Source of the DNA: Rhea pennata
Taxonomy: Eukaryota > Chordata > Aves > Rheiformes > Rheidae
Direction: 5' to 3'
DNA length: 64,000 nt
Assembly (NCBI RefSeq): GCF_028389875.1
Contig: NC_084676.1
Location: 1,922,001 to 1,986,000, forward strand
Shown here: positions 37,701-58,284 of the stretch, in pieces
Numbering within the stretch: position 1 is the stretch's first letter
Layout: every line of letters starts with the position of its first letter
The notes under the pieces: model-generated
Told to the model about the DNA's origin: nothing
Database searches by the model: none
What the model saw: only the letters and a program-made list of their open reading frames with translations
Made by a program: the position numbers and the translations under genes

Positions 37701-40700
37701 GCCCCCTGCATCCACTGCAGCAAGAGGAAGAAGCCCCCACTACATCGGCAAGGGAGGTCCAAGGATGGGAAAGGCAGGATGCATCCTGGAGAGACCACTG
37801 TCTTCTCAGTGGGCAGGTACTTAAATGAGCCTTACCTGACATCACTCTTCTCTGTCCCGTGTTCCTTTCCCCTTCCCCACTTGCCCATACCAGGCACCTT
37901 CTTGCTTTTCCCTGTTTAAATGTCATAGTAGCTCAGCAAGTGAGTGTCCTGCTCTTCAAAATATGTGCGGTACAGCTCCTGCCACTGAGTCAATGCAGAA
38001 ATGAAGTAGGCCGTGCTGTGCCAGTGTCTTGCACTAGTGACACCTTTTCCTTCTCCTCCTTTTTCCCAAGGAAGGTGGCTTGGGCCTGGGTTGTCCTGCT
38101 GACTCAGTGCCAGGCCTCAAATATATATCTGTTCAAAGCCTGCCACCCCATGTGAGTGGAGCTTTCTGCCAGGCAAGGGCAGTGATTCCAGGCTTCAGGG
38201 GTCTTGTTAGGAGGGAGAAAAGGCGACAGCAGGTGCAATGGGCAGATTACCAGGCATCACCATCAGAACAGAAGTGTGGCTGTAGTTCTTCAGGACTCTG
38301 CCTCTAATGATGGCTGTAAATGGATACTTTGGAAGGCCTATAAGAGTAGGGGAACATATTTGATACTTCCCATGGATATTCTCTGATCTCCAACTGTTCT
38401 CAGCTCTAGGGACTTCATGAGCTATCTATGGTCTTTGTGTAGTTAGTCGCCTTCAATACATTTTTCTTCTGCAATCATGCCCAGGTTGCCTCTTTCCCCA
38501 TAAATATTTAGAGTGCACAGTGTCTTTTAGAAAGATGTGCCAGGTGTTAGTTCCCCACTGTTGTGGTGATCATGGTGGGATGACAAAGAACTGCTAATTC
38601 CTGATGGCCACCCAGAGAAGACAACTCTGCTGTGCTCAGTGCATGCAGAGGCTCTTCATTAGCTAGGTTTTGATGAAGCTTCATATTGTGGTCCAGAGAG
38701 ACAGTCTTTCCATAGTAATATTGAGCCAGACTGGGTGGGGCAAACCTTTGGAGGTTGTGGTGTTTCCACCATCAGAACTAGGAGTTCTAGGAGTCAGAAG
38801 AAAGGTGAATTGGGAGCTTTATGGGGAGATGTTGAAGGGAAGAGAACTGCAGGACCTCCCCATGCTGAACTCGAGCTGAAATTACACAGGTGAAATAAAC
38901 AGACAGCTTCTACCTCTTTAACCATTGTCGTCAGCTGTTCTTGGTTTAAAGTTTAGTGTTTGGTAAGCCATGTCTCTGCACACTTGCTAATTCGTGGTTA
39001 ATCTCATTCCCTGGCTGAGGCCCACTTCCCCCTGCTGCTCTGTGTTCTTCATCTATGCTCTTCTCAGTCTCCTTTCAGTCATGTCTGAGTGCCTCGGGAA
39101 GAGAGTCTCCTTTTCTAAACACACCTTCTCTCACATCTCAGTTTTCGCTCTTTTTCCGTGTTAAGATCCTGTGTCACATCAGCCTTCCCCAGAGGACAGT
39201 TACTGTATTTCTCCAAGGTTATATTTTGAATGCTTCTGCTTCCTGAATCCCTGTTCTATGAAGTCTGACTACTGTGTGCCCTATGTGACCATGAGGTACA
39301 AAATTATCTCCAAATTCTAATTCCTGTTTCCAAGTTGGCCCCATGTTCTTTCTGAACTTCGATAAACTTTCTGGGAGTGCCTTGCTGTGCCTAATTTCCT
39401 ATGAATACCCCGATTACATGAACTGTCTTGATTCAGGACTGATCCTACATACAAAAGCTCCTTGAACCAACCTCTTCTGTAGCAATCCTAAGGTCTTATT
39501 CCTCTTTGTTTTTAGCTTTTGCTTCTGTCTTGGATATAGTAGTTGAAAGTCCAGTCCTCCTTCCTATTACATACAGCTTAGTGACTGAGTCTGGTCCCCA
39601 GCTGGTAGTCACTTCCTCATAGCTGAAGAAACCTTAGGTAGAAAGGAGTGAGTTCAGTAGAGGGCCACCAGGATAGTCAAAGTGCTGGAGTACATGACAG
39701 ATGAGGAGCTCCTGAGGGAAAGGGTTTTGTTTATCGTGGAGAAGAGAAGGCTAAGGGGGTATGTAACTTCTCTCTACAACTACTTGAAGGGCTGGGGGAA
39801 GTTTACAAGGAAGGTGGAGCTAGACTCTTCTCTGAGGTACACAGTGCAAGGACAAGAGTTAATGATCACAAGTTGCGACAAGAGAAGTTCAGATAGGACA
39901 TTAAGGATTTCACCTTGAAAGTGGTGCAGGCCTGGAACAAGGCCCAGAGGAGAGATCTCCATCCTTGGAGGTTTCTAAAACCAAACTGAAGAAGACTCTT
40001 AACAACCTGACTGAGTTTTGAAATTGGCCCCAGCTTTGAGCAAAGGTTTGAACCGGAGACCTCCTGAGGGCCTTTCCAATCCAAATTATTCTATAATTCT
40101 AAAGTAATCTGTGTTATATCATCTGTAGTATATTATTCAGTAATTAGAGGCTAATTATTCAATCATTTACTATCTTAGGCCTTTCCCTATAACTTTCCAT
40201 GCTTTTGTCTTTGCCATCTCCACAATACTATTGTGTAGTATATTATGTATATTGCATCAAAGGAGTCTTCCCTAATTTTGCACCTTTCCTGTCTGCAAAC
40301 TACTCCAGGACTGTTCCTGCTGCTATGCTACCTGCTCTATTAGTCGCATAGCTTATCCACCAAGCCATTTGCATCTGATGGAGATCTTGTCCTGAGCGTC
40401 ATCAGCTACAGTGTGTCATGTCCCACTGAATTAAAAGCCTCGGTGATACTGACTGGGCAGATAGCCAAAACTGTCCTGCCTTTCTCATTGTGATCCTGAG
40501 GTTCATTACTTTGTCATGTGCTCCTTCCAGCCTGAATCTTCCCTGCTCCTTTCAGTCCTTTTCTGGATCTTTTAGGCTGACATTGTTCAAAGAGATTACC
40601 AAGAAATGATCCTGTCATTTGTACCTCTTCCTAGTCTCTCTTTGAGACCAAAACATTCTTTGATCTCCTTAAATCATGATGCTGTTGCCTAAAAGGTCAT

Positions 40701-43700
40701 ATTTACTGCTGCTTGGCCTGACCCAGGTAATCCTGTGGGTATATCATCCAGAGCTGGAGCAGTTCTCTGTTCCAATTTTCTAATTATGAGCAGCATTTCT
40801 GATTGTAATGTTAACAAGTGTGTATTGTCTACTCCGGTAACATTATTTCATGGTTTTGGCCGTCCCGTATTCTGGCTATCTGCTTAGGACCCTCCTCTGG
40901 TGCCCCCGTCTTTGATGTAGTGATTCCAGCTTTGAGGGTTTAAGAACTTCTGCCAGTGACCAAGTAACCAGAACATCTTCCTGAAGTCACATTCCTTGTT
41001 GCCAGCCTCTGCTTGCTGGCCTGTCCACTTGTTCCTCTTTCTTTGTTACACTTTCGTGTTTGTTTATGCAGCCCAGTGCTGTCTGGTGGCGATCTCCTTC
41101 ACTCAGCTATCTCTAGCATCTCATCAGGGATCTGTCCTTTCTTGGGCCTTCTTCTCAGTTCCCTTCTTCATCAGTTGTGTTACCATTCACCTAGTATGGA
41201 TCTTGTTCTTTCAACCTCAGCAACGCTTGAACATTGCTGCTGTAGTAGGATTTTGCCCAGACACTGAATCACAGCTCAACCTCAGCAGAGACAGTGCTTA
41301 CTGTAGCTTCTCCATGTGTGACTCAAGTGACGCTAGAACTGGTTACTGAATGAGTCGCATATTGCATCAGGATGAATTTTCTGCTGGGGGATCAGTATTT
41401 TCTGGCTGGTAGACACTAGCTCACCATGGAAGAGATTTCCTGTGTGCTGATCCAGCAGTGGTTTGCATTGCTTATGAAGAATAAGAACAGTTAGTCACAA
41501 CAAGCTCACTTGCTATTTAGACTATACCCGTGCTGCCTACATATTTCCCCTCCCAACTCCCAAAGTTATGGCCGTTCCCTAACTTCTCTCTTCTTCCCAA
41601 ATGCAGTATTGCGATCACCTCAGATTATAAATGCATCCCTTATGGGTGTCAGACCAACTTCTGCAGTAGCTCTCTATTCCTGTTCTTGAGCTCTGAACGG
41701 GTTTTTGGCACACCACAGAGGCTTGGTGAACCTCTTAGATAACACCTGTCACTCCAAGGCAATGCACACAAGATGTGCTCTGGCAGATTTTAGCCAAACA
41801 ACTCCTCCTGGCTTTTGCTCTGTCTACCCAAATACAGTGTGTTGTGCCAAAACTTAAGTCCTGCCTGGCTTTACTGAGGCTGTACAGACTGTTGAAAATT
41901 CTGTTTTTTTCCACTTAAAGCAGCTGGTTACTGGACATAATGTCCATGTGGTTCCACATGACCATCCCTTCTTTCCTTTTCAGGCTCAGATGATTTGCTT
42001 TTCACCTGCTGAATTTACAGCTGAGTTTCTGTACAAGATCCTATTTGGCCAAATTGCATCTCAGGGTGCTTCCAAGAGATGTGACCATTTCACTGCTGGA
42101 AGGGCTTAGACTACTGGGGCCTGCACCAGCCAGTATCTGGTTTAGACTTTGCATCCTTCTCTTTGCATCAATTCTTATTTGTTGTGTTCTCTTCAAAGGC
42201 TGTGCCAAAATGAAAGCAAAATGGGTACAGGTCAATGGGAACAGGACTCCAGGATGGGAGAGCAGAGCCAAGGCTGGTGGCCAGGGCACGGCTGGGGCTG
42301 GTTCAGCTTGAAGAGTCTCAAAGGCCAATTGCTTGTAAAGTGTAGGAGCAAAAAGGGTCTGGAATACAGTGGCAGCATTCACATATACTTGAAATATTCA
42401 CATATGCTTAAAAAACGAAAGATGTGGCTTAGCAGACACAATCAACATGCTTGAAAGATGGCTGATAACAGTGGAGGAAATTACTAGATCCTGGAAAGGT
42501 ATGATCAGTGGTGTTCAATGGGTCCGAAAAGTTGGAAATCAGCATTGGTCCATGCTAAAGAGAGGGAATCAGAGGTTGGAGGTATGGGCAAGCTGGAAAT
42601 ATTGGTGGGAGAGAGAAGGGAAGAGATTTTTACTTGACCATCCCTCATTCTAGGTTTCGTGTCACACACATTGGGAAGAAATCCGCTTTCCATGAGCAAC
42701 AGGATGCCTCCCTGCCCGATGGCAGCAAGGAGTCAAGCACAGAGGAGTTAGAGCACAGCAATGAACGGCTCCATCAGGAGAGTGCTCGCAATGGAACTGT
42801 CCCCGTGGATGGCCTGCAGAATGGAGCTGTCCAGAAGGGTGCACAGAGCAGCAAAGGCACAGAGCAAAGTTATGTAAACGCGCCAGCTCCGAACACACCA
42901 GCCAACTCAGATACTCACAACAATAGACCAGATGGCAAGGGGCCTGGGAAGGCAGGCTCGTTGCAGGATGTTAACACTGCTCTTGGGAGTGCTAGTCACC
43001 AAAGGAAGCATATGGGCCGTCAGGCACTGGGAGGGTCAAGTGCCAGCACCCCAGGAGAGCCTTTGGAGGAAGGAGGGCGGAGAGCCGGCATCTACCAGGA
43101 GGAGGCTGGACTGGGGTCAGCAGATGAAGTGTCAGATATTCACGGGAGCCTGAGTCTACAAGAAGGAACACAAGCTGATGAGTTGGGAAGCAACTACACC
43201 AACAGGAAACAGCTTGGAGCGGAGGATATGGGGCAGCAGGTAAGTTGCTACTCTTCCTTGTCCCCATAGAATCCTTTGGGTTGGAGGGGCTTGAAAGTTT
43301 ATGGCACGGCATCACCAAGTCTGGTATGGTTGATACTGCCAAACAGACCAACCAGCCCAAGCCCAGTGGTGTGACCTGTGACAGCATGGAATAGACAAGC
43401 CAAGGCTTACATTGGATCCTGATGGCTCAGGATCTACCTGCCTGCAGTTTTGGACCTGTTCTGTTTTGCCCAGCCTTTCTGTTCTGCCTCCCCCCATTTC
43501 TGCTTCCTTTTATTCTCGATTGCATTTTCACTTCCCCTTTTTCTGATGTCTCAGGCAGTGGCAAGAGAGCAATTATGTCTCTCTAGACAGAGGAGCCTTT
43601 TATCTGCAAGGCTGCTCAGGCTGGCAGAGGCTGTGGACTCTTTCCCAGTGCTCAGGGCAGCAGGGAAGTGACAACTCCTTCCATACCCTCTAGTGGATAC

Positions 43701-46342
43701 CTAGGGGATATGTTAAGGATGGTGCAAGTCCCCCACCTTAGGTAGTCTGTCCTTAATTTTTCCCAGGAAAGTCCTTATTTCATACGCACTCGGAGCCCCT
43801 CTTAGTAATGCTCACACTGCTTATCAGGGCACAGGATGGGTCCAGAGAGACATGGTTTCTCCTGGAGGCACTTACAGTTTGATCCACCCTTATCGAAGGT
43901 GGCTGCTGTCACCATGACGGTTCCCACCCTGCCAGTATCCTCACTCCAGAAAAGAAGCAGATCACTGACTTACTCAAGAGGTGAAGTAGAGACCTAGGGG
44001 CAGGCTTGCTGCTCCCAAAGCCTCAGGCAGGAGATATATTTTCCCTTATGGACAGCTTTTAAGCACAATGCTGTGTTGGGGCAAAGCCACTGTTGCTTTC
44101 AGTGCTTGTAGTGAGATGAGACCTTGCTGAAGCCCTGTCCTGTTCCAGCACAGCCTGTTTTAGGCCTTCACACAGGTCTTACTGTCTGCTCAGGTCAAAG
44201 TCGTTTTTGAAAGATAGAAGAAATTTTTCCAGCCTGATCTGTGTGGAGGAAACCTGAGAGTCTTACCTTTAGACGTGTCCATAGGGATCACTTTTCCTTG
44301 CCCATTTGGCTGGTGGTTCTCTGCATTCACACACAGCTTAGTGACCTTGAAGCTTTAGCTTTGCTAAAGTTCTGGTGCTTAACATGGCCAGCAACATACA
44401 GGCAGAGAAAGATGTCTCTAGGATCCTTTCTTGCCTTAAAATCTAGGAAACTATGAAAGCAACCTGAGTGTTTCCTAGTTGTTCTTCCGCTGTCTGGAGG
44501 AATCCAGTGCTGGCCACATTCAGAGAGGAGAACAGTCCACTCTGGCCAGTGTTGGGTTCCTAGTGCACATGTACACCAGCACCCTGGTATCTCTGTCTAT
44601 GGGGAGGCCTGAAGCGAGGCTGCTCTGGGTCTTCACAACCGATTGCCTTTCTGTGGGTGCTAGAGAGCACATAGGTCCCTAGGTCTTGGATATCTCAGCC
44701 TGCAAGAGGAATTTGCTCCCTGCACTGCCTTTGGGGAGCAGTGTCCTTCTTCCTTGACCTTTGATTTTTTTGGATGGAGGTTAGGTGAAGTCCGGTGTGC
44801 GGACCTGCTCTCTGCCAGAACTGGCCATACCAAGCAGCCCCAAGAGCTAGCCCCCACTGAGCTGCCTTGGAGAGAGGTGACAAAACTAGCACCAAGGCTT
44901 GCATGACAACTTGCTCAGAAGAAAAAGGAAGCAAATGGTCTCCTTAAAAACCACAGCATGTTTCAGAGCCAAGGACTTCCCCATGGCTGGCACTGTGCGG
45001 TTTGCTGAGCCCTATAGGCCAGGCACTGCGTGTGCCAACAATCTCTGGCAGGGAGATGATATGGAGTGGGACAGAATCATGGTGAGACCATGAGCTGGGG
45101 CATGGGAGAGGCAAGAGGATAGGCCACTATTTATACATAGGTTAATAATTAAAGAGGAACCTGCTGCATTTATTTCTTCCTTTACTTGTTGTTACTTGGG
45201 CCGGAGGGGCTTGGACTTCTTTTAACTAGTGGTTTCTGCTGTTTCTCGGAGAGAACATATGGTGTGCCTCGTGCCCTCCCTTCCCTGCTGGCACTGTTCT
45301 CTTGGCAGCTGGGTTTCCTCCCATCCTTTTCTGACAGCAGTAATCACCCCCAGGCTTCCCCTCACCCCCACCCAACGTGGATACTGAAGGAAGAGGAATC
45401 ACACCGCTGATGTAGCTCTGCTTGTCTCTGTGGTCTTGGCAGTACAGTGTGGCTGTGGAATAGCATGTTTTGCTTTGAGGGACTCAGCTGGAGGACGTGG
45501 CAGGGGGATCCTGGAAAGCACCAAACCCAAGTTTTGTACAGTGCACACAGGGCTACAGTCTGCCCCAACTGAACTGCTGCAGCTCCCAGTGTTGAGGAAC
45601 AGGAGGTGTTAAAGAGCTGTGGGTGGGGCTGGTGGTTTGCTGGGCTTGAGTTGTGCTTGAAGGAAGAAGGAGGGTGGGTATGAATTTGGATACTCCAAGG
45701 CAGCCATGTAGGACAAAGCCAGTGTGCTCCAACTCTTCTCCAGAGAGGCCTGGAGAGGCAGCAACAGGCTGCTCTCCCTCCTGTGGACCACCATACTTTG
45801 GATGGTGACCATGGCCTATCTGATCTGCACAAGAAGCTTATGCAGGCAAGACTGGATGGGGGTGGGGGGAAGATTTTTTTTGCCCTTCATCTGTCGCCTT
45901 TGTGGTGTCAGGACAGTGCTAGGTTGTTGTATCAAATCCTGCAGTTTGGTTTGCTTTTGGGCAGAGCTGGGAATGTATAGGAGGCAATAGGGGTTAGTTC
46001 CTCCAGTTCTGCAGCTGCAAAGTGGGCTGGAAAGAGCTCCAGTGGGGAGCATACAGCCCTGGGGACATTAAAATGCCTGATCCTTCATCCATGGGAGGAT
46101 GCCTAGGGGCTGCGCCACTAGGCTTTCCAAAGCCTTTTCCATAGCTCTGTATTGTGCTTCAGGGCACATGGTGACGAGGCCCTGTTGAGATGTTTGCCAT
46201 GAACCCCTGGAGCTGCTCAGCAGCTCCCTAATCCCTTACTAGCCCCTGGCTAGGAGGTTACACATCGCTGATGTGCTTGTGTCTCCTCCTTTCCCAGCAG
46301 GAGCTGAGTGCCATGGTGCGGGACACAGGAATAACCGTGTGA
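34578..46342 (+). CDS. RELL2: RELL2, RELT-like protein 2 (six coding exons recognised, 385 residues)
   Basis: RELL2 is a small single-pass membrane protein of the RELT family, which binds OSR1/SPAK kinases and feeds p38-type signalling. Exons are 34578-34785, 37082-37147, 37232-37298, 37628-37816, 42654-43239 and 46301-46342, all GT-AG and in phase. Residues 1-17 lie outside the membrane and include the NST sequon at N5. Residues about 18-41 form the membrane segment (VFLLVLVFFIMGLVGFLICH), followed by KKKGYRCR. The blocks IVRCIIQNEANAEALKEMLG (about 84-103), PPHHHTVHLGS and TTVFSVGRFRVTHI are the conserved RELT-family signatures. RFRV at 177-180 is the kinase-docking RFxV motif. The protein is longer than human (303) because of a low-complexity, polar 180-residue region in exon 5. 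An extra upstream coding exon is possible. Confidence 0.93.
36490..36960 (-). mobile_element. Ancient CR1 LINE fragment in RELL2 intron 1
   Basis: On the plus strand this is the reverse complement of an old CR1 3' region: 'ccatccagccaagcctcctgt', 'ccccccaaatactc', 'tgacttcctctgtcagagatgg', 'atttgacagcccc', 'catccacaacatcctgcggtgaggagttccatag' and 'atttgatgttccctagctct'. The order and spacing of these blocks match the family well. Confidence 0.72.
37082..37147 (+). CDS. RELL2: RELL2 coding exon 2
   Basis: Residues 70-91, NEEEELNEDTVEKIVRCIIQ, then NE. Confidence 0.94.
37232..37298 (+). CDS. RELL2: RELL2 coding exon 3
   Basis: Residues 92-113, ANAEALKEMLGDNEGDVPVP, the second half of the conserved helix-rich block. 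Intron 2 is only 84 bases. Confidence 0.94.
37628..37816 (+). CDS. RELL2: RELL2 coding exon 4
   Basis: Residues 114-176. It carries GGPPHHHTVHLGS, the CIHC cysteine pair and GETTVFSVG. The next intron splits the codon of the arginine in RFRV. Confidence 0.94.
39630..40105 (+). mobile_element. CR1 LINE 3' fragment in RELL2 intron 4
   Basis: It starts near 'agtagagggccaccaggat', continues 'gaggagctcctgagg', 'gagaagagaaggctaaggggg', 'acttgaagggctgggg' and 'ggaggtttctaaaacc', and ends 'gggcctttccaatcc', 'attattctataattcta'. This is the usual CR1 tail order in plus orientation, 5'-truncated, diverged but clear. Confidence 0.82.
40106..42653 (+). other. RELL2: RELL2 intron 4, remainder
   Basis: No exon or clear transposon is seen. 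The stretch around 40380-40900 has a faint CR1-like flavour that I could not align. Confidence 0.5.
42654..43239 (+). CDS. RELL2: RELL2 coding exon 5 (long polar cytoplasmic region)
   Basis: Residues 177-372. It completes R177 and gives FRVTHIGKKSAFHEQQD, then a long serine-, glycine-, asparagine- and glutamine-rich stretch without obvious domains. It ends in phase 0 at CAG/GTAAGT. Confidence 0.93.
46301..46342 (+). CDS. RELL2: RELL2 last coding exon
   Basis: Codes ELSAMVRDTGITV and TGA. The acceptor is a tandem CAGCAG, so a glutamine-plus form (start 46298) is possible. The TGA is followed by C and then GTAAGT, a strong donor, which suggests a further intron in the 3'UTR. Confidence 0.8.
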   Translation, partial: ELSAMVRDTGITV

Positions 46343-47790
46343 CGTAAGTGCTTCTTTCTGACCCCTGGGTCATGGTGTCCTTGGAGAGCATGGGATTCAG
46401 AAGGCATTGCCTACGCCCCGGGTGGGTTATGGCCCACTGTGCCCTGGCTCATGCCACCTTTCAGCTGCAGAGAAAGGGCAAAGCCTGCTGCGAGTCTTTC
46501 TCAAGAGAGTCAGTGCCCATCTTCCCAGCTGACTTTTAGCCTGCATCTAGTACAGAAACAGGAGCCTTCAGGTCCTGCAAGAGGCAGGATCTCTGCCTCC
46601 TGGGGATGGAGAATCCTGGAGCTTTACTCACCTGCGTACCAAGCCTGAGCTGGGCAGTGCTGGCCTCTGGCAGAAACCCCTCTGGGGTTGCCATTGCCAT
46701 GCTGGGCCTAGAAGCAAGTGAACAGGGGGCAAAAGCAGCTTGAGAGAGCCTGGCTGAGCCATGGCTCGTCCTGCGGACGAGGGTAGGGCTGCAGCTGCAA
46801 CAGCATGGATGAGGCTAAGAGCGCCTTTTCAGCTCCTCTTTTTATCACAGCTCCTCTCTGCTCCCGGCTCGGGCGGCTGATGGGAGGCGCGCAGCCCCAT
46901 CCCTCACGCCGGGCTCAGGGCTCTGCCGTGGTGGGGCCGCGGGGGCTGATGGCAGCCAGCCCCAGCACAGAAGAGCAGCTACGTGCTTGGCATGGCCAGA
47001 GCGACGCGCGGACATTAAACAGACAACTGCACTCGGCGACAGACCTCATCCCATTGGCAATAGTTACCTAACTCCCACCCTCACTGCACTTGCCCCAGAG
47101 ATCCCCTCCTCAACACACTAGGCCCCATAGGGGCATCTCAGGCCCCTCCAGCCTGGCACGGGCAGGACAGTACCAGCACCATCCTGGCCCAGACATGCTG
47201 CCCACATGGGTCCCTGCAGCTCCTGCAGCCCCCGGGGCAGCCAGCACTGCAGAAAGGACAGCATCAGATGGAGCCAAGCCCCTGCTGAGCAACTGGGCAG
47301 GAATGCAGGTGCTTGACCATGGTGAGGCACGGGCTGAGCCCACCCGTGGTTGTGGCAGCGCATCCACACCAGCCTGGCGCATTAAATGTGGAGCACAGCC
47401 CCCGGGGCATCCTAGCCTCAGTGGTGCCAGCCAGCGACCAGCTGAGCTGGCACAGCAGACACAGAGCAGAGACACGGGGCAGCATTCGCCATCGCACAGA
47501 GCAGTCGTGTGCCAGCCATCCTTGGGGAGATGCTGGCACGAGCCCTGGATCTTCGCTGCAGGGGGACTACAGCAGTCCCCAGGAGGTGCCAATGCAAGGA
47601 GGAACAGCAAAGGAGGGGCCTCACTCTGGCCCTGTCCCAGCTCAGGAGGGGCTAGAGCCTGGCTCTGGTGGAGCAGATGAGATGGAGGCACCAGCGTACC
47701 CAGCCAGCGGCAGCCAGGCCCAGGGCAAGCTTCGGTGTTTAACCGCACTGTAAATAGACAAGCTAAAACCATTAAAGCTGCTGAACACAG
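46343..47790 (+). other. RELL2: RELL2 3' untranslated region (with a likely intron)
   Basis: The region from the stop to the shared gene end. The strong donor at 46344 and acceptors such as CTTCCCAG at about 46530 hint at a 3'UTR intron. I recognise no protein in the open frames at 46805-47071 or 47090-47680. Confidence 0.5.
47771..47776 (+). terminator. RELL2 poly(A) signal ATTAAA
   Basis: ATTAAA on the plus strand, the best signal before the FCHSD1 tail. Cleavage would fall near 47790. Confidence 0.55.
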
Positions 47791-47807
47791 TGGCCGAGTG
47801 GACTCAC

Positions 47808-47813
47808 TTTATT
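47808..47813 (-). terminator. FCHSD1 poly(A) signal AATAAA
   Basis: A perfect hexamer on the minus strand, about 577 bases past the FCHSD1 stop codon. Cleavage would fall near 47790, within the RELL2 end. Confidence 0.65.
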
Positions 47814-48389
47814 GGGGCACAGCAACCAGAGTGCCCGCTCCTGCTGCCCCCACCACCTCCCGCGTCCCTCTCTTGGGTGGGCAGGGGGCTGGATGGCAGA
47901 TGCGGTGCCTAGCACGGAGGGAGACATCACCCCACCCTCCCCCCAGCCCTGGGGGGCTGTGCTACATTGTCAGCAAGGGGGGGCATGTACGAGGACGCCA
48001 GCCGGGGGCCTGGAGAAGGGGCAGAGGTAAGAGCCGTGGGCACAACCACACCACTGAGCTCCTTGCCTTGCTTTGGGTAAAGGTGCTTCCGGGCAGGAGC
48101 ATGGCTGCCCAGTGTTGTGCACGGAGACAAGACTGCTCCACAAGCTATGCTGAGTACCATAGGAGCAACAGCAGGATGCGTCCCCCCCCCAAGAAGACCA
48201 GCTCCGGGGAAGCAGAGCGGGGCTCAGGGCACGTCCTAGCGCTCCCCTCTGTGCCGGCCCCTGCTGCGTGGGATGAGGAGCATCCAGAGCGGGTGATGCA
48301 GTTTGCTTGGGTGAAGCTTTTGCAGACTGCAGGCCCAAGGACCCAGCGGGAGCAGGGAGAGACTAGGAGAGCACAAGGGACTCCCAGGG
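47814..48389 (-). other. FCHSD1: FCHSD1 3' untranslated region
   Basis: About 0.58 kb from the stop to the poly(A) signal. No further coding exon fits after the stop. Confidence 0.6.
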
Positions 48390-57690
<9,301 letters not shown>

Positions 57691-57778
57691 CGCTCCGCTG
57701 CCCGATCCCGGCCCTGGTCCCGGCCCCGCCACCACTGCCGCCGCGCGTGTGCCGAGCCCGGAACTGCCGGGACCGGCC

Positions 57779-58100
57779 GGGCCCCGCCCCGCCCCAACCC
57801 CCGCCGGGCCCCGCCCCAACCCCCGCCCCGCCCCGCCGCCGGGCCCCTCCCCGCCCCGCAGCCGGGCCCCGCCCCGCCGCCGAGCCCCGCCCCAACCCCC
57901 GCCGGGCCCCGCCCCAACCCCCGCCGGGCCCCGCCCCAACCCCCGCCCCGCCCCGCCGCCGGGCCCCTCCCCGCCCCGCAGCCGGGCCCCGCCCCGCCGC
58001 CGAGCCCCGCCCCAACCCCCGCCGGGCCCCGCCCCAACCCCCGCCCCGCCCCGCCCCGCCGCCGGGCCCCGCCCCGCCGCCGGGCCCCGCCCCTCCCTAG
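57779..58100. repeat. GC minisatellite with 120-bp period, about 2.7 copies
   Basis: The 60 bases at 57841-57900 recur without change at 57961-58020, and those at 57787-57840 recur at 57907-57960. A third, shortened copy runs to about 58100. Inside each copy a smaller motif GCCCCGCCCCAACCCCC repeats about every 24-29 bases. The minus strand is strongly G-rich with many GGGG runs. It begins 88 bases upstream of the FCHSD1 start codon. Confidence 0.93.
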
Positions 58101-58284
58101 GCCCCGCCCGCGGCGCCGGCTGGTGCTCGGCGCTGCGCGTTCGCCCGGGAGCGCTGGGGCCGGGCCTGGGGCGGGGCCGAGGGGGACGCGCGGGGCGCTG
58201 GGGCTGGTCCCAGGTCGCACAGGGGACGGGGCTCGGCAGGACCCGCCGTGTGTGCGTGCGTGCGTGTGTGTGTGTGTGCAGTGG

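Noticed and set aside
40380-40900. Faint CR1-like wording in RELL2 intron 4
   Set aside because: The few similar words do not keep the order and spacing of CR1; a profile search would be needed before naming it.
47090-47772. Long open frames on both strands in the RELL2 3' region
   Set aside because: They occupy the predicted 3'UTR, differ in frame from RELL2 and show no domain.
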